A stretch of DNA of 64,000 bases, taken from contig NZ_CP047958.1 in the NCBI RefSeq assembly GCF_014304815.1, positions 1,302,001-1,366,000 of the forward strand. The letters run 5' to 3'. Position numbers and translations under genes: made by a program. Origin of the DNA: Synechococcus sp. MIT S9220. GTDB taxonomy: Bacteria > Cyanobacteriota > Cyanobacteriia > PCC-6307 > Cyanobiaceae. The notes beneath the pieces were generated by a model. The model searched no databases. It was not told where the DNA came from and worked only from the letters and a program-made list of their open reading frames with translations. Positions 17,215-26,275 of the stretch are shown here, piece by piece; within the stretch, counting starts at the first letter, position 1; every line of letters begins with the position of its first letter.

Positions 17215-18690
17215 TCAGGACGCTGTCGTGGGAAGTTGCCTTGCCGGCAGGAAGTTCGTCGGACGCCGCAAGCCCTGATAGCTCATCAGGAAACGCAGCA
17301 GCGTGCGTGTACAGGTCAGAGCAGTGAACAGACTCAGCAGAACACCAATGCCGAGAGTCGCCGCGAAGCCCTTCACCAGTCCGGTGCCGAGGAAGAAGAG
17401 GGCTGCACAACTGATCAAGGTGGTCAGGTGACCATCAACAATCGATGAAAACGCCTGGGAGAATCCCGTTTCAATGGAGCGGATCAGGGTGTTGCCTCGC
17501 CGGAGTTCGTCCTTGATGCGCTCGAAGATCAGCACGTTGGCATCCACTGCCATGCCGATGCTCAAGATGAAACCAGCGATACCCGGTAGCGTCAACGTGA
17601 CAGGAATCAGGGCATAGACCGCGAGATTGAACAGGGCATAGAGGCTGAGGGCCATCACCGCCACAGCACCTGCAAGCCGGTAGATCAGCAGCATGAAAAT
17701 GCCGACCAACACAAGTCCGGAAAGGGCGGCGATCAGGCTGCGACGGACGTTCTCCGCACCAAGAGACGGTCCGATGGTGCGCACCTCAAGGATTTCCACC
17801 GGCAAGGGCAACGAACCACCCCGCAGTTGAACCTCGAGATCGCGGGCGTCTTCAGCTGTGAAGTTGCCGGAGATTGACGCCGTGCCTCCTGAAATTCCAG
17901 CAGCTTTGTACTGGGGACCGACACTGGCTTCACTGATGAGTTCGCCATCAAGAGCGATTCCCAGCAGGCGGCCTGTGCCGGCGATCGACTGGGTGAGTTC
18001 GGCGAATTTCTCGCCACCCTCAGCGTTGAAATTCAGGGTCACCTCCCAGCCAGAGCCGTTCTGTTGTTGCTGACGACCTGCACTGACCAGTTGCTTACCC
18101 GTGAAGGCCGTGGGCTCGAACCGATCAAGAATTTCCTGATTGGTGCGCGCGAGCAACTGCTCCAGCTGCTCCGTCTCCGTTGTTGCCGTTCCATCAAGAC
18201 CCAGTTCTTTCTGGCGTCTGGCGAGCTCGTCCTGCTCAACGGGATCAAGCTCGGGCGCATCATCGTCCGAACGCGTGGCCAGAACGCTCTGCAGCTGGCC
18301 TCTCAGCTGTCGAAGGCTTTGCACTTCCTCCTGCGTGCCTTCCTTCTGAGCCTTGAACTCGAGCAAGGCTGTGCTTCCGAGAACGTCTGCGGCGCGAGTC
18401 GGATCGGTCACGCCCGGCAGCTGCAGCACGAGCTGATCATCACCAACGGTCTGCAGCGTGGATTCAGCCACACCAAGACCGTTGACGCGGCGATCGAGCA
18501 CCGCCTTCACCGCTTCCATCTGCTCGGCGCCGATGGTGGTGATCTCTCCGGCCGGCTGGACCTCCAGTGTGAGCTGACTGCCCCCACGCAAATCAAGTCC
18601 GAGCTGCAGCGGGAAGCTGGAAAGAACTGCAGCTGCAGCGATGGCAAGCGCAAGGATGAGGGCAAACCAGCCCTGTTGACGGGCCATCAA
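17215..18690 (-). CDS. secD: Protein translocase subunit SecD
   Basis: A 491-residue partner of SecF. An N-terminal helix leads into LGLDLRGGSQLTLEVQPA, the D1 signature. A large periplasmic P1 domain with a Gln/Glu-rich insert follows (residues about 120-230), then the C-terminal membrane block with GFILSIGMAVDANVLIFERI. The stop is one base before the next gene's coding sequence begins on the minus strand (pdhB ends at 18691), so pdhB, secD and secF run as an operon. Confidence 0.96.
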   Translation of the reverse strand: MMARQQGWFALILALAIAAAAVLSSFPLQLGLDLRGGSQLTLEVQPAGEITTIGAEQMEAVKAVLDRRVNGLGVAESTLQTVGDDQLVLQLPGVTDPTRAADVLGSTALLEFKAQKEGTQEEVQSLRQLRGQLQSVLATRSDDDAPELDPVEQDELARRQKELGLDGTATTETEQLEQLLARTNQEILDRFEPTAFTGKQLVSAGRQQQQNGSGWEVTLNFNAEGGEKFAELTQSIAGTGRLLGIALDGELISEASVGPQYKAAGISGGTASISGNFTAEDARDLEVQLRGGSLPLPVEILEVRTIGPSLGAENVRRSLIAALSGLVLVGIFMLLIYRLAGAVAVMALSLYALFNLAVYALIPVTLTLPGIAGFILSIGMAVDANVLIFERIKDELRRGNTLIRSIETGFSQAFSSIVDGHLTTLISCAALFFLGTGLVKGFAATLGIGVLLSLFTALTCTRTLLRFLMSYQGLRRPTNFLPARQLPTTAS

Positions 18691-19674
18691 TCAGAGCCCC
18701 TGACGAACAATGGTCTGAGCCGCTTCGACGATCTGATGCGGCTGAATGATGGTCAGATTCTCGAGATTGCCGTTGTAGGGGGTGGGGATGTCCTGGCTGG
18801 ACAGCCGGATCGGCCGGGCATCGAGCTCATCGAAACAGTGTTCGGTGATCAGAGCGATCAACTCGGCACCGATACCACCGGTCTTCATGCACTCCTCCAC
18901 CACGATCACCTTGTGGGTCTTGCGGATCGAGCGGGCAATGGTCTCCATATCAAAGGGCTTGAGGCTGATCAGGTCGATCAGTTCGGCGTTGATCCCATCG
19001 GCCTCGAGCTGCTCCACAGCCTTGAGGCAGTGATGACGCATGCGTGAGTAGGTCAGGATCGTGATGTCACTGCCCTCCTTGACCAGATCCGCCTGATCGA
19101 GGGCACAGGTGTAGTCGCCGTCTGGCAGTTCTTCCGTGAGGTTGTAGAGCAGCACGTGCTCAAAGAACAGAACCGGATTGTTGTCGCGGATGGCGGCCTT
19201 CATCAGGCCCTTCGCATTGGTCGGCGTGCTGCAGGCCACAATCTTGATGCCGGGCACAGCATGGAAATAAGCCTCGAGCCGCTGACTGTGCTCGGCGCCA
19301 AGTTGTCGACCGACACCACCCGGGCCACGCACAACCGTGGGGATCGTGAAATTGCCGCCACTTGTGTAGCGCAGCATCCCCATGTTGTTGGAGATCTGAT
19401 TGAAGGCCAGCAGCAGGAATCCCATATTCATGCCCTCCACGATCGGCCTCAGGCCTGTCATCGCGGCACCCACAGCCATGCCGGTGAAACTGTTCTCGGC
19501 AATCGGGGTATCGAGGACCCTCAGTTCCCCGTATTTCTCGTACAGATCCTTGGTGACTTTGTAAGAGCCGCCGTAATGGCCGACGTCCTCTCCCATTACA
19601 CAAACATGGGGATCACGGGCCATTTCCTCATCGATGGCTTCGCGAAGTGCGTTGAAGAGAAGCGTCCCTGCCAC
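18691..19674 (-). CDS. pdhB: Pyruvate dehydrogenase E1 component, beta subunit
   Basis: The beta subunit of the alpha2beta2 E1 enzyme, which decarboxylates pyruvate with thiamin diphosphate to feed acetyl-CoA synthesis. Blocks seen are [58 protein letters not shown], and the transketolase C-domain [18 protein letters not shown]. Its 327 residues match the family. It lies between ispE/DUF3082 and secDF in one minus-strand run. Confidence 0.96.
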   Translation of the reverse strand: MAGTLLFNALREAIDEEMARDPHVCVMGEDVGHYGGSYKVTKDLYEKYGELRVLDTPIAENSFTGMAVGAAMTGLRPIVEGMNMGFLLLAFNQISNNMGMLRYTSGGNFTIPTVVRGPGGVGRQLGAEHSQRLEAYFHAVPGIKIVACSTPTNAKGLMKAAIRDNNPVLFFEHVLLYNLTEELPDGDYTCALDQADLVKEGSDITILTYSRMRHHCLKAVEQLEADGINAELIDLISLKPFDMETIARSIRKTHKVIVVEECMKTGGIGAELIALITEHCFDELDARPIRLSSQDIPTPYNGNLENLTIIQPHQIVEAAQTIVRQGL

Positions 19675-19736
19675 GGCGTTGCTGCAATCCCGGCAATGCC
19701 GGCGTCAGCGGCCAAGCTATCTCAGTCCAGGGGTGT

Positions 19737-19832
19737 TCAGCCTCCGGCAGCAAAGGTCGCCAGCAACAGCACCGACAGAAGCAGACCTGGAGACAGCAGC
19801 AACACGAGCTGACCGAGATCGTGGGGGGTCAT
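19737..19832 (-). CDS. 31-residue single-helix membrane peptide
   Basis: The product starts MTPHDLGQLVLLLSPGLLLS and ends LATFAAGG. It is almost entirely one hydrophobic helix, like the small subunits of photosystems and cytochrome b6f. It fills the gap between the DUF3082 gene and pdhB, and all are on the minus strand with short spacing. It cannot be matched to PetN, PsaM or PsaI with confidence, so I leave it unnamed. The translation is clean and the context fits, but such short frames can arise by chance. Confidence 0.5.
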   Translation of the reverse strand: MTPHDLGQLVLLLSPGLLLSVLLLATFAAGG

Positions 19833-19856
19833 GGTTGCGAATGCTCTGCGCTGAGG

Positions 19857-20162
19857 CTAGGCAGCGTCAACGGTGTCTTTCATGAAAAGACTGCGAAGAA
19901 ACACCAGGAACAAGCCAATCCCGATGAAGGCAAAGCTGAATGTGGCCAGAAAACACATTCCGATGAACAGCGTTTTCATGGCAGACGCGATGTTCTGCGC
20001 TGTGGTGCTGCTGAAATTTGACGAGTGCGTCGAGAGATAGATCACGACTTTTTTGCTCAAGCCGAAACTCAACCAGGCCAGAACCAGACTGGTGATCGAT
20101 CCGGACAGGAAACTGAGGGGTCCTTTGCGGGGTTTGGCTGTGGCTGCGTTGCTGTCACTCAT
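19857..20162 (-). CDS. DUF3082 family membrane protein, 101 aa
   Basis: The start [20 protein letters not shown] overlaps the ispE stop by ATGA, which supports it over an upstream ATG in the same frame. Two transmembrane helices (residues about 20-42 and 60-92, with [16 protein letters not shown]) follow a basic N-terminus, the layout of the cyanobacterial DUF3082 family. No function is established. Confidence 0.8.
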   Translation of the reverse strand: MSDSNAATAKPRKGPLSFLSGSITSLVLAWLSFGLSKKVVIYLSTHSSNFSSTTAQNIASAMKTLFIGMCFLATFSFAFIGIGLFLVFLRSLFMKDTVDAA

Positions 20163-21091
20163 GCCGCCAGCTTGACGCCATAGGGGAGCAGGGAACAACT
20201 CCAGGATTGCAGGCCCTCCGCTTCGAACTGCCCAGAAGCATGCAGACGGGCTTGTTCAGCAGCGCTGAAGTCTGGGAACAGAGCAAAGCAGCTCGGGCCG
20301 GAGCCACTCATGGCCACTCGCAATTGCCCTGGCAATGCGTTCAAGAGCGCCAGCGCAGTGCGGACCGAGGGCGTCTGCGGAGCCACTACGGCCTGAAGGT
20401 CGTTGCGCAAGGGCGGAGGCAATTCGCTTCGTAGGGGGCGCAGCCATGCAGAAGTACGAAGCAGCTCACGACGTTGTTCAAAGGCTGCCTCACCCTCGAG
20501 ATAGTGATGGAAACGTTCTCGCTTGCATTCGCCATAGGCCCACGGCGTCGACACGCTGATGGATGGATCCTTCACCAGCAGAACGCCAAGCGGCGCAGAC
20601 ACTTCAGGCAGAACCTCAAGCCGTTCTCCGCGTCCGAAACAGAGCTGGGTGCCGCCGGCAATGCAGAACGGCATGTCGGATCCGAGATCAGCAGCCAGCG
20701 TCTCGAGCTGAGAGGCACTGAGGCCGAGGCCCCAGAGCGTATTCAAGCCAACCAGTGCTGCTGCCCCATCACTGGAGCCGCCAGCAAGACCGGCGCCGAT
20801 GGGAATGCGCTTGCGCAGATGCATCCGTGCACCCAACTCCCCGAATCCGGATCGCTCACGCAGCAGCCTGGCCGCCCGCATGATCAGGTTGTCGTCTCCG
20901 CAACTGAGTCCGGGCTGATCACAGCTGAGTGAAAGACTGCCATCCGCAGTGTTCTCACACTCGAGCTGATCAGCGAGATCAATGCTCTGCATCACCATCG
21001 CGAGTTCATGGAACCCGTCGTTGCGCAGGCCCAGCACCTCGAGATGCAGATTGATCTTGGCCGGAGCGCTGACGCAGACCGGTGCCGTCAT
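20159..21091 (-). CDS. ispE: 4-diphosphocytidyl-2-C-methyl-D-erythritol kinase
   Basis: IspE phosphorylates CDP-methylerythritol in the non-mevalonate (MEP) pathway that supplies isoprenoids for carotenoids, quinones and the chlorophyll tail. [20 protein letters not shown] is the substrate-binding start. [20 protein letters not shown] is the GHMP ATP-binding loop, and [14 protein letters not shown] is the third GHMP motif. Its 310 residues are normal. It lies downstream of rsmA, a common pairing. Confidence 0.96.
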   Translation of the reverse strand: MTAPVCVSAPAKINLHLEVLGLRNDGFHELAMVMQSIDLADQLECENTADGSLSLSCDQPGLSCGDDNLIMRAARLLRERSGFGELGARMHLRKRIPIGAGLAGGSSDGAAALVGLNTLWGLGLSASQLETLAADLGSDMPFCIAGGTQLCFGRGERLEVLPEVSAPLGVLLVKDPSISVSTPWAYGECKRERFHHYLEGEAAFEQRRELLRTSAWLRPLRSELPPPLRNDLQAVVAPQTPSVRTALALLNALPGQLRVAMSGSGPSCFALFPDFSAAEQARLHASGQFEAEGLQSWSCSLLPYGVKLAA

Positions 21092-21163
21092 GAACAGGAC
21101 GCCGCGAAGTTGACCGGACTCCGCCCGGAATGAGGAGGCTAGACCACGGGCAGATCCCAGTGC

Positions 21164-22015
21164 TCAACGGGGATCGAGGGTCTGAGCAGACGGTTCCGCC
21201 TCACGCAAGCCCCTGGCCAAGGCCACCCAGTGTTCTGGTGCCACGTCCTGAGGCCGCTGCTGCAGATCAATGCCGGCCTGCTGTGCCAGCGCCTGGAGCT
21301 GATCCGGCGGTTTGACACCGGCAAGGGTGTTACGCAGCATCTTGCGTCGAGCCAGAAACGCCTGTTTGAGCAATCGTTCCACCCCACGGCAGAGCTCGGG
21401 ATCTGGGCGCTGATCCGCCGGCAGGGGGTCAAGTCTGATCACCTCGGATTGAACCTTCGGAGGCGGCTGAAAGCAACGCGGCGGCACAGGGCAAACGGTT
21501 TGGCAACGGGCCAGAAGCTGCAAACGCACACTGAGAGCACTGAAACTGCTGTGTCCGGCACGGGCTCGAATGCGCTCTGCCACCTCTTTCTGGACGAGCA
21601 GGATGAGCCTTTCGTAAGGCGGATCCACGGGCCGATCCAGACGACCAATCAGCCGATCGAGCAGCGGGCCAGTGATGTTGTACGGAATGTTCGCCACCAC
21701 CTTGGAAGCCGGAGAACCGTCAGGAAGTGTCAGAGGAACGTTGAGAACATCGCCCTCACAGAGTGAAAACCGCGATTGGGCTCCATAGCGCTCGGTCAGA
21801 CCTGACACCAGATCTCGGTCCAGCTCGATCGCATGCACCATCGCGGCAGGACTCCTGAGCAGTCGTTCGGTCAGAGCACCCCGTCCTGGTCCCACCTCGA
21901 GAACACGGTCCCCCTCCACGAGTTCTGCCGACTCGAGAATCCGATCAAGAACCCGTTCATCCCGCAGCCAGTGCTGTCCAAACCGTTTGCGGGCCGTATG
22001 TCCTGCGAAGCTCAT
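21164..22015 (-). CDS. rsmA: 16S rRNA dimethyladenosine transferase RsmA (KsgA)
   Basis: RsmA dimethylates two adjacent adenosines near the 3' end of 16S rRNA late in small-subunit assembly. FGQHWLRDERVLDRILESA is the N-terminal lid, VLEVGPGRGALTERLL the SAM-binding motif I, and VVANIPYNITGPLL the catalytic NxPY motif. QKEVAERIRARAGHSSFSAL is the conserved mid-region. The length of 283 is standard. ispE follows 73 bases downstream. Confidence 0.96.
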   Translation of the reverse strand: MSFAGHTARKRFGQHWLRDERVLDRILESAELVEGDRVLEVGPGRGALTERLLRSPAAMVHAIELDRDLVSGLTERYGAQSRFSLCEGDVLNVPLTLPDGSPASKVVANIPYNITGPLLDRLIGRLDRPVDPPYERLILLVQKEVAERIRARAGHSSFSALSVRLQLLARCQTVCPVPPRCFQPPPKVQSEVIRLDPLPADQRPDPELCRGVERLLKQAFLARRKMLRNTLAGVKPPDQLQALAQQAGIDLQQRPQDVAPEHWVALARGLREAEPSAQTLDPR

Positions 22016-22098
22016 GTCATGCGGGCCATGGGTTCACTGTGCACCAGAGCAGAGGGCGCGGAACGCAATGATGAGGGTGTTGAGATCTGGCGCGTTTG

Positions 22099-22707
22099 AT
22101 GAACAGATCTGCCCTGCTGATCTGTATCGCCGGCCCCTCCGCAGCAGGCAAGACCCACTTCAGTGAGGAGCTGAAAACGTCGCTCGCGCAAAGCGGGATT
22201 GCTGCTGTGGTGATCGGCTTCGACGATTACTACCGCGAGCACTGGACACCGGATTCGATCTATGGATTCGACACGGTCGATGCCATCGACAGGGATGCAC
22301 TGATCGACGATGTTCAGGCCCTGCTCGAACGCCGTCTGCAGCATCGACGCCGTTACGACATGAGCACCAGGGACGTCAGCTGGGAGTCTTTCAACGAGAT
22401 CTGGGATGTTGTGCTCCTGGAGGGTGCGTTCGGCCCCCAACTGCTGATGGATCATCTCGATCCTGATCTTCTGATTTATCTGAGCGCACCCCTACCGATC
22501 AGGGTGATTCGCCGCCTGCGCCGTGACGTCCGCGAACGCCAGCGAAGCCCACTGTCGGTCTTGCGTCAGTCAGTGATGCAGATGCTGCCGGGAGAGCGGC
22601 GGTTCATCCATCCGCTGAGACGTTCGGCTGATCTGGTGATCCGCGATCTTCCAACGGGTCTTTCGCTGGCTGTGAAACGGATTGAAGGTCTGATCAAGAG
22701 ATCCTGA
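22099..22707 (+). CDS. Uridine kinase / phosphoribulokinase-family P-loop kinase
   Basis: CIAGPSAAGKTHFSEEL is the Walker A loop at residues 9-25. VVIGFDDYYREHW is the conserved aspartate block after strand 2, and WDVVLLEGAFGPQLL matches the Walker B-like strand of uridine kinases. At 203 residues it fits udk-type enzymes, but the nucleoside specificity is not certain, so no symbol is given. ATG at 22099 is preferred to the TTG just before it. It converges on yraN, overlapping by 14 bases. Confidence 0.85.
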   Translation: MNRSALLICIAGPSAAGKTHFSEELKTSLAQSGIAAVVIGFDDYYREHWTPDSIYGFDTVDAIDRDALIDDVQALLERRLQHRRRYDMSTRDVSWESFNEIWDVVLLEGAFGPQLLMDHLDPDLLIYLSAPLPIRVIRRLRRDVRERQRSPLSVLRQSVMQMLPGERRFIHPLRRSADLVIRDLPTGLSLAVKRIEGLIKRS

Positions 22708-23086
22708 GCTCCGGCACCCTGATCCAGCGCACAGGCCTGGAGCTGGGTGGCAGCGGCACCAGCGCTAGCACCACCTCGAGATGCCCCTGATCACACCAGG
22801 GATGACAGGACTGCCAACAGGCAAGCGTTCGAGCCAGTCGTCGGCGCTTGGACCTGGCAAAAGCTCTCATTCCCCAACCATCAAGACCACATCGACGCCT
22901 GGCTTTGACCTCCACCAGCAGCAGACGCAGACCTGAGCGGCCCGATTTGACCATCATCAGATCCAGTTCCCCGTAACGACAGCTCCAGCGCTCAGCCAGG
23001 CAACGCCAGCCACGGCGTTTCAACAGATTGAGAGCACGACGTTCTGCCCAGCGACCTGGATCGCTCTTCGCATCAACAGCGCACAA
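22694..23086 (-). CDS. yraN: YraN family (UPF0102) nuclease-fold protein
   Basis: A 130-residue protein of the Holliday-junction-resolvase-like fold. GRWAERRALNLLKRRGW is the helix 1 motif, CRYGELDLMMVKSGR carries the GEIDL-type catalytic Glu and Asp, and LLLVEVKARRRCGL carries the ExK motif. The central insertion is unusually Arg-rich (FARSKRRRLARTL). The family's role is unsettled. Confidence 0.9.
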   Translation of the reverse strand: MCAVDAKSDPGRWAERRALNLLKRRGWRCLAERWSCRYGELDLMMVKSGRSGLRLLLVEVKARRRCGLDGWGMRAFARSKRRRLARTLACWQSCHPWCDQGHLEVVLALVPLPPSSRPVRWIRVPELRIS

Positions 23087-23172
23087 GACTCGTCTCCCTG
23101 GATTCTCGAAGTGTTCCCCCCTGAAGCCAGCAATCAGGCCCCCTAGGCTTGGGCCACGCTTTTGATCCGCTG

Positions 23173-23652
23173 ATGCAACGACATCTGCTGGCCTTCCTGC
23201 TTGCTCTCGTCCTGCTGATTGGTCTGCCTCTGCAGCCGGTGCAGGCCGCGATGGACTACGCCAAACAGGTGCTGATCGGTGCTGATTTCTCCAACCGGGA
23301 GATGCAGGGGGTGACCTTCAACCTCACCAACCTGCGAGAAGCTGATCTGTCTGGCAGCGACCTGCAAGGCGCCAGCCTCTATGGAGCCAAGCTTCAGGAC
23401 GCGAACCTCACAGGAACCAATCTGCGTGATGCCACGTTGGATTCAGCAGTGCTTGATGGCACCAACCTCACAGATGCCGTTCTGGAGGATGCTTTTGCCT
23501 TCAACACCCGATTCATCAATGTGACGATCACCGGTGCCGACTTCACCAACGTGCCGTTTCGCGGTGACGCACTGAAAACACTCTGTGCCGCTGCTGATGG
23601 CACCAACCCTGTGACCGGACGCGACACCCGTGACACCCTCGGCTGCCCATGA
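23173..23652 (+). CDS. Exported pentapeptide-repeat protein
   Basis: Signal peptide LLAFLLALVLLIGLPLQPVQA with cleavage near residue 26. About 17 tandem pentapeptides A(D/N)LxX follow (ADLSG, SDLQG, ASLYG, ANLTG and so on, residues about 36-125), forming a right-handed beta-helix. The C-terminal segment has two Cys (LKTLCAAADG and TLGCP). Similar proteins are lumenal in cyanobacteria. I take the ATG at 23173 as the start because the signal follows at once. The next gene overlaps by ATGA. Confidence 0.9.
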   Translation: MQRHLLAFLLALVLLIGLPLQPVQAAMDYAKQVLIGADFSNREMQGVTFNLTNLREADLSGSDLQGASLYGAKLQDANLTGTNLRDATLDSAVLDGTNLTDAVLEDAFAFNTRFINVTITGADFTNVPFRGDALKTLCAAADGTNPVTGRDTRDTLGCP

Positions 23653-24092
23653 GCTTCGACCCCCGCAGTCTTGAGCGGCTCAGGCAACTGGGACGGCAGC
23701 TTCCTGAGCCCATCCCTGCACCAGAAGCCGAAACTCAACGCTCTGCAAAAACCAGCCGACCGCGCCACAGAGTCGAAACCGAGCAGGACCCCAAAGCGCT
23801 GTTTCATGAACTGATGCAGGTGAGCCAGGACGGCACCGTCCCTGAGCATCTGATGGCGAGATTGCGGGATGCAGAAGAGCGGGTCGACAGTGAGCGACGC
23901 CAGAAGCTGAATGCGCCATCCCCCTTGACGCAGGATTCGCCCTCCCAAACAGCGGTCCCCACCCGCTCGACCGGCAAGGGCAAGAACACCCGCCCTCAAC
24001 GCCGTGATGTGGTGCCTGGCAGCGAAGAGGACAGCCTGTATGTGGCTTTCGGGCAGATGTTTCTCGAGGAACAAGACGACGAGACGGAGTAA
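23649..24092 (+). CDS. Hypothetical protein, 147 aa
   Basis: Soluble, with a charged start (MSFDPRSLERLRQLGRQLPE), a helical middle (HELMQVSQDGTVPEHLMARL) and a low-complexity basic linker. The acidic end contains DSLYVAFGQMFLEEQDDETE. The C-terminal block is the most protein-like part and is probably the conserved piece. It sits between the pentapeptide protein and rlmH and looks co-transcribed with both. Function is unknown. Confidence 0.75.
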   Translation: MSFDPRSLERLRQLGRQLPEPIPAPEAETQRSAKTSRPRHRVETEQDPKALFHELMQVSQDGTVPEHLMARLRDAEERVDSERRQKLNAPSPLTQDSPSQTAVPTRSTGKGKNTRPQRRDVVPGSEEDSLYVAFGQMFLEEQDDETE

Positions 24093-24104
24093 CGCCGCTG
24101 TGCC

Positions 24105-24539
24105 ATGAACATCTCCCGATACCGGATCATCGCGGTCGGAAAAGTGCGCAAGCGATGGGTTCAGGACGGTGTGGAGCTCTACCTCAAGCGCCTGCCTGGG
24201 CTAACCATCACTGAACTGCGAGACAGCAGCCGTGACAAGGAGGTCGAAGCGATCCGTCAGGCCTTGCGTTCCGATGAGTTGCCGGTGCTGCTGATGGAGC
24301 AGGGCAACACCCTGACCTCGGTGGACTTCGCTGATCGTTTACGGGACTTTGGCTCCGAGCGTCTGGCCTTTGTGATCGGTGGCGCTGACGGCTTCACCGA
24401 TGCATTCAAGAGCTCGGCCCGATGGCAACTGAGCCTTTCACCCCTGACCTTTCCCCATGAGCTGGCGCGATTGCTGCTGGTTGAGCAGCTCTACAGAGCG
24501 CAGTCGATCCTGCAGGGGAGTCCTTATCACCGGGCCTAA
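24105..24539 (+). CDS. rlmH: 23S rRNA (pseudouridine-1915 N3) methyltransferase
   Basis: RlmH methylates pseudouridine 1915 in helix 69 of 23S rRNA on assembled ribosomes and is a SPOUT-fold enzyme. [20 protein letters not shown] is the N-terminal block, [15 protein letters not shown] is the SAM-binding trefoil-knot motif, and [20 protein letters not shown] and GSPYHRA form the C-terminal knot. Length 144 is slightly shorter than usual (about 155). Confidence 0.95.
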   Translation: MNISRYRIIAVGKVRKRWVQDGVELYLKRLPGLTITELRDSSRDKEVEAIRQALRSDELPVLLMEQGNTLTSVDFADRLRDFGSERLAFVIGGADGFTDAFKSSARWQLSLSPLTFPHELARLLLVEQLYRAQSILQGSPYHRA

Positions 24540-24559
24540 AACCAACACCAATACGAGGT

Positions 24560-24988
24560 TCAGGCTGGCCAGGCGCTGAGTGCGACAGCTTCGAATTTGG
24601 CGATGCTGATGGTCCAGGCGCGCCCACAGATGGCTTGAAGACTCGCCTGGAAGGCCTCGGTGTCGCCACTGTTGAGCCAGTCGGCTTTGAGCCTGGGGAG
24701 GTCTTCCGGCAGACACTCCATCGGCAATTCTACCAGCAGCAGACTCTCCACGCCGCAGGCGCGACGTAACGGCCCCCCATCACTGCGCTGCCACAAACGC
24801 AGCAGCAATTCCAGGGCCAGCGAATGGGCCACCTGCGTGGGCTGCTCCGCAGCAGCGGCTTCTGCACTGAGGGAACGCCCGGCCAGCGGCAGAGCCCTCT
24901 TCCCCTCCTGCTCGATCAGGGCGAGGGCAACGAGATAGGGGGCAGCAGCCATCACGACAACGTCAGTGAGCGCATCCTCTCCGGTCAA
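24560..24988 (-). CDS. Hypothetical protein, 142 aa
   Basis: An alpha-helical, Ala/Leu-rich soluble protein (VVVMAAAPYLVALALIEQEG, VAHSLALELLLRLWQRSD), ending ISIAKFEAVALSAWPA. No domain is recognised. It converges on rlmH with a 20-base gap and is divergent from the SGNH hydrolase at 25052. Confidence 0.65.
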   Translation of the reverse strand: MTGEDALTDVVVMAAAPYLVALALIEQEGKRALPLAGRSLSAEAAAAEQPTQVAHSLALELLLRLWQRSDGGPLRRACGVESLLLVELPMECLPEDLPRLKADWLNSGDTEAFQASLQAICGRAWTISIAKFEAVALSAWPA

Positions 24989-25051
24989 GGCCGCGATGGC
25001 GCCGAATGCGGATCATGGCTGAACTGGATTTGCGCAGACAACCTGCCGTTC

Positions 25052-25744
25052 ATGACAGCACCAGCTCAGGAGCCGAGGACCATTCTCTGCTTCGGCGACT
25101 CCAACACCTGGGGATTCAACCCCGACGGTGGTGGGCGACTGCCCCACGACACACGCTGGCCAAATCAGTTGGAGCAGCAGCTCAACCGGCGTGCGTCCGG
25201 CCAGGCCTGGCGAACGATTGAGGACGGTCTCAATTCCCGCACCTGGCTGCTCGACGATCCCATCGGCGCAGCCAGGTATGGCGCGCAATACAGCTGCAGC
25301 GGCCGCTCAGGCCTGATGACGTCGTTGCACAGTCACAAACCCATCAACATGGTGATCCTGGCGCTGGGCTGCAACGACTGCAAGGACTATCTCAACCTGT
25401 CCGCCGAGCAGATCGCTGATGGCGCCCGCATCCTGATGCATGACATCCGCAGCGCGCTCAACTGTGGCCCGCGCGAGCGGCCCGACCGGCCCCCCAACAT
25501 CGTGCTGATGACACCACCGTTGGTGAAGATCACGGCACAGTCGCTGGCCTGGGGATTCGATGGCGCCGACACGAAATCCCAGGCATTAGCCAGCTGCTAT
25601 CTCCAGCTCGCCGACGAACTGGAGGTGCTGGCGTTCGACGTGCAGACCGTGGCCAGCCCCTCACCCCTTGATGGCATCCATTTCGATAGCCAGGCCCAGT
25701 CCGCAATCGCTTCAGGCCTGGCGGATCTCATCGCCCCAACCTGA
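25052..25744 (+). CDS. SGNH/GDSL-family hydrolase
   Basis: A 230-residue esterase-like protein. ILCFGDSNTWGFNP carries the GDS nucleophile serine (block I), VILALGCNDCKDYL carries the block III GxND, and SPLDGIHFDSQAQ carries the DxxH pair. This set matches the SGNH type that includes arylesterase/acyl-CoA thioesterase-like enzymes. No signal peptide is seen, so it is cytoplasmic. The ATG at 25052 is chosen because the GDSL core begins 15 residues later. Confidence 0.9.
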   Translation: MTAPAQEPRTILCFGDSNTWGFNPDGGGRLPHDTRWPNQLEQQLNRRASGQAWRTIEDGLNSRTWLLDDPIGAARYGAQYSCSGRSGLMTSLHSHKPINMVILALGCNDCKDYLNLSAEQIADGARILMHDIRSALNCGPRERPDRPPNIVLMTPPLVKITAQSLAWGFDGADTKSQALASCYLQLADELEVLAFDVQTVASPSPLDGIHFDSQAQSAIASGLADLIAPT

Positions 25745-25778
25745 ACGCAGAGCACAACCAATCACCAGCCACCTGAAT

Positions 25779-25792
25779 AGAACGCCTGTACT
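25779..25792 (+). promoter_or_regulatory. Probable LexA (SOS) box upstream of umuDC
   Basis: agaacgcctgtact differs at one position from the reverse complement of the cyanobacterial LexA consensus (RGTAC-N3-DGTWCB). It ends 28 bases before the umuD start. A second gtac lies six bases further on at 25797-25800 (ctgtac), so two operators may overlap. Site recognition is from known consensus; binding is inferred. Confidence 0.65.
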
Positions 25793-25820
25793 ATTCTGTA
25801 CGTGTCGACCTGTTGAACCC

Positions 25821-26270
25821 ATGGCAATGGAGATCGATCGCTCCTTTCTCCAGCCACCGCAACCCCTAAGCCCCCAACGAACGTCAAGGCAGCTGCCACT
25901 GGCCGGAGAGCGTGTGGCCGCAGGCTTCCCTTCTCCGGCAGAGGACTACGTGGACGTGGGGATTGACCTCAACGACCAACTGATCCGGCATCCCACCAGC
26001 ACCTTTTTCCTGCGTGTTAGCGGCGACTCCATGACCGGTGACGGCATTCACGACGGCGACCTTCTGGTTGTGGACCGCAGCCTTGACCCCCACCCCGGAC
26101 GCGTGGTGGTGGCTGTTCTCGATGGCGGCTTCACCCTCAAGCGCTTGGTCCGCCATCACGGCCGGCTGCGCCTGGAAGCAGCCAATCCCAACTATCCACC
26201 TCTTGATCTGCGGTCCTGCAACGACGTGCAGATCTGGGGGGTTGCCATTCATGTGATTCATCCCCTCTGA
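25821..26270 (+). CDS. umuD: UmuD-type SOS mutagenesis protein (S24 peptidase)
   Basis: UmuD cleaves itself when RecA filaments form, and the short form joins UmuC as DNA polymerase V. The likely cleavage site is the Ala-Gly in RVAAGFPSPAEDY. FLRVSGDSMTGDGIHDGDLL carries the catalytic Ser, and GGFTLKRLVRH the catalytic Lys. The 149-residue length matches UmuD. The start MAMEIDRSFL follows the SOS-like box. umuC begins five bases after the stop. Confidence 0.92.
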   Translation: MAMEIDRSFLQPPQPLSPQRTSRQLPLAGERVAAGFPSPAEDYVDVGIDLNDQLIRHPTSTFFLRVSGDSMTGDGIHDGDLLVVDRSLDPHPGRVVVAVLDGGFTLKRLVRHHGRLRLEAANPNYPPLDLRSCNDVQIWGVAIHVIHPL

Positions 26271-26275
26271 ACGCC

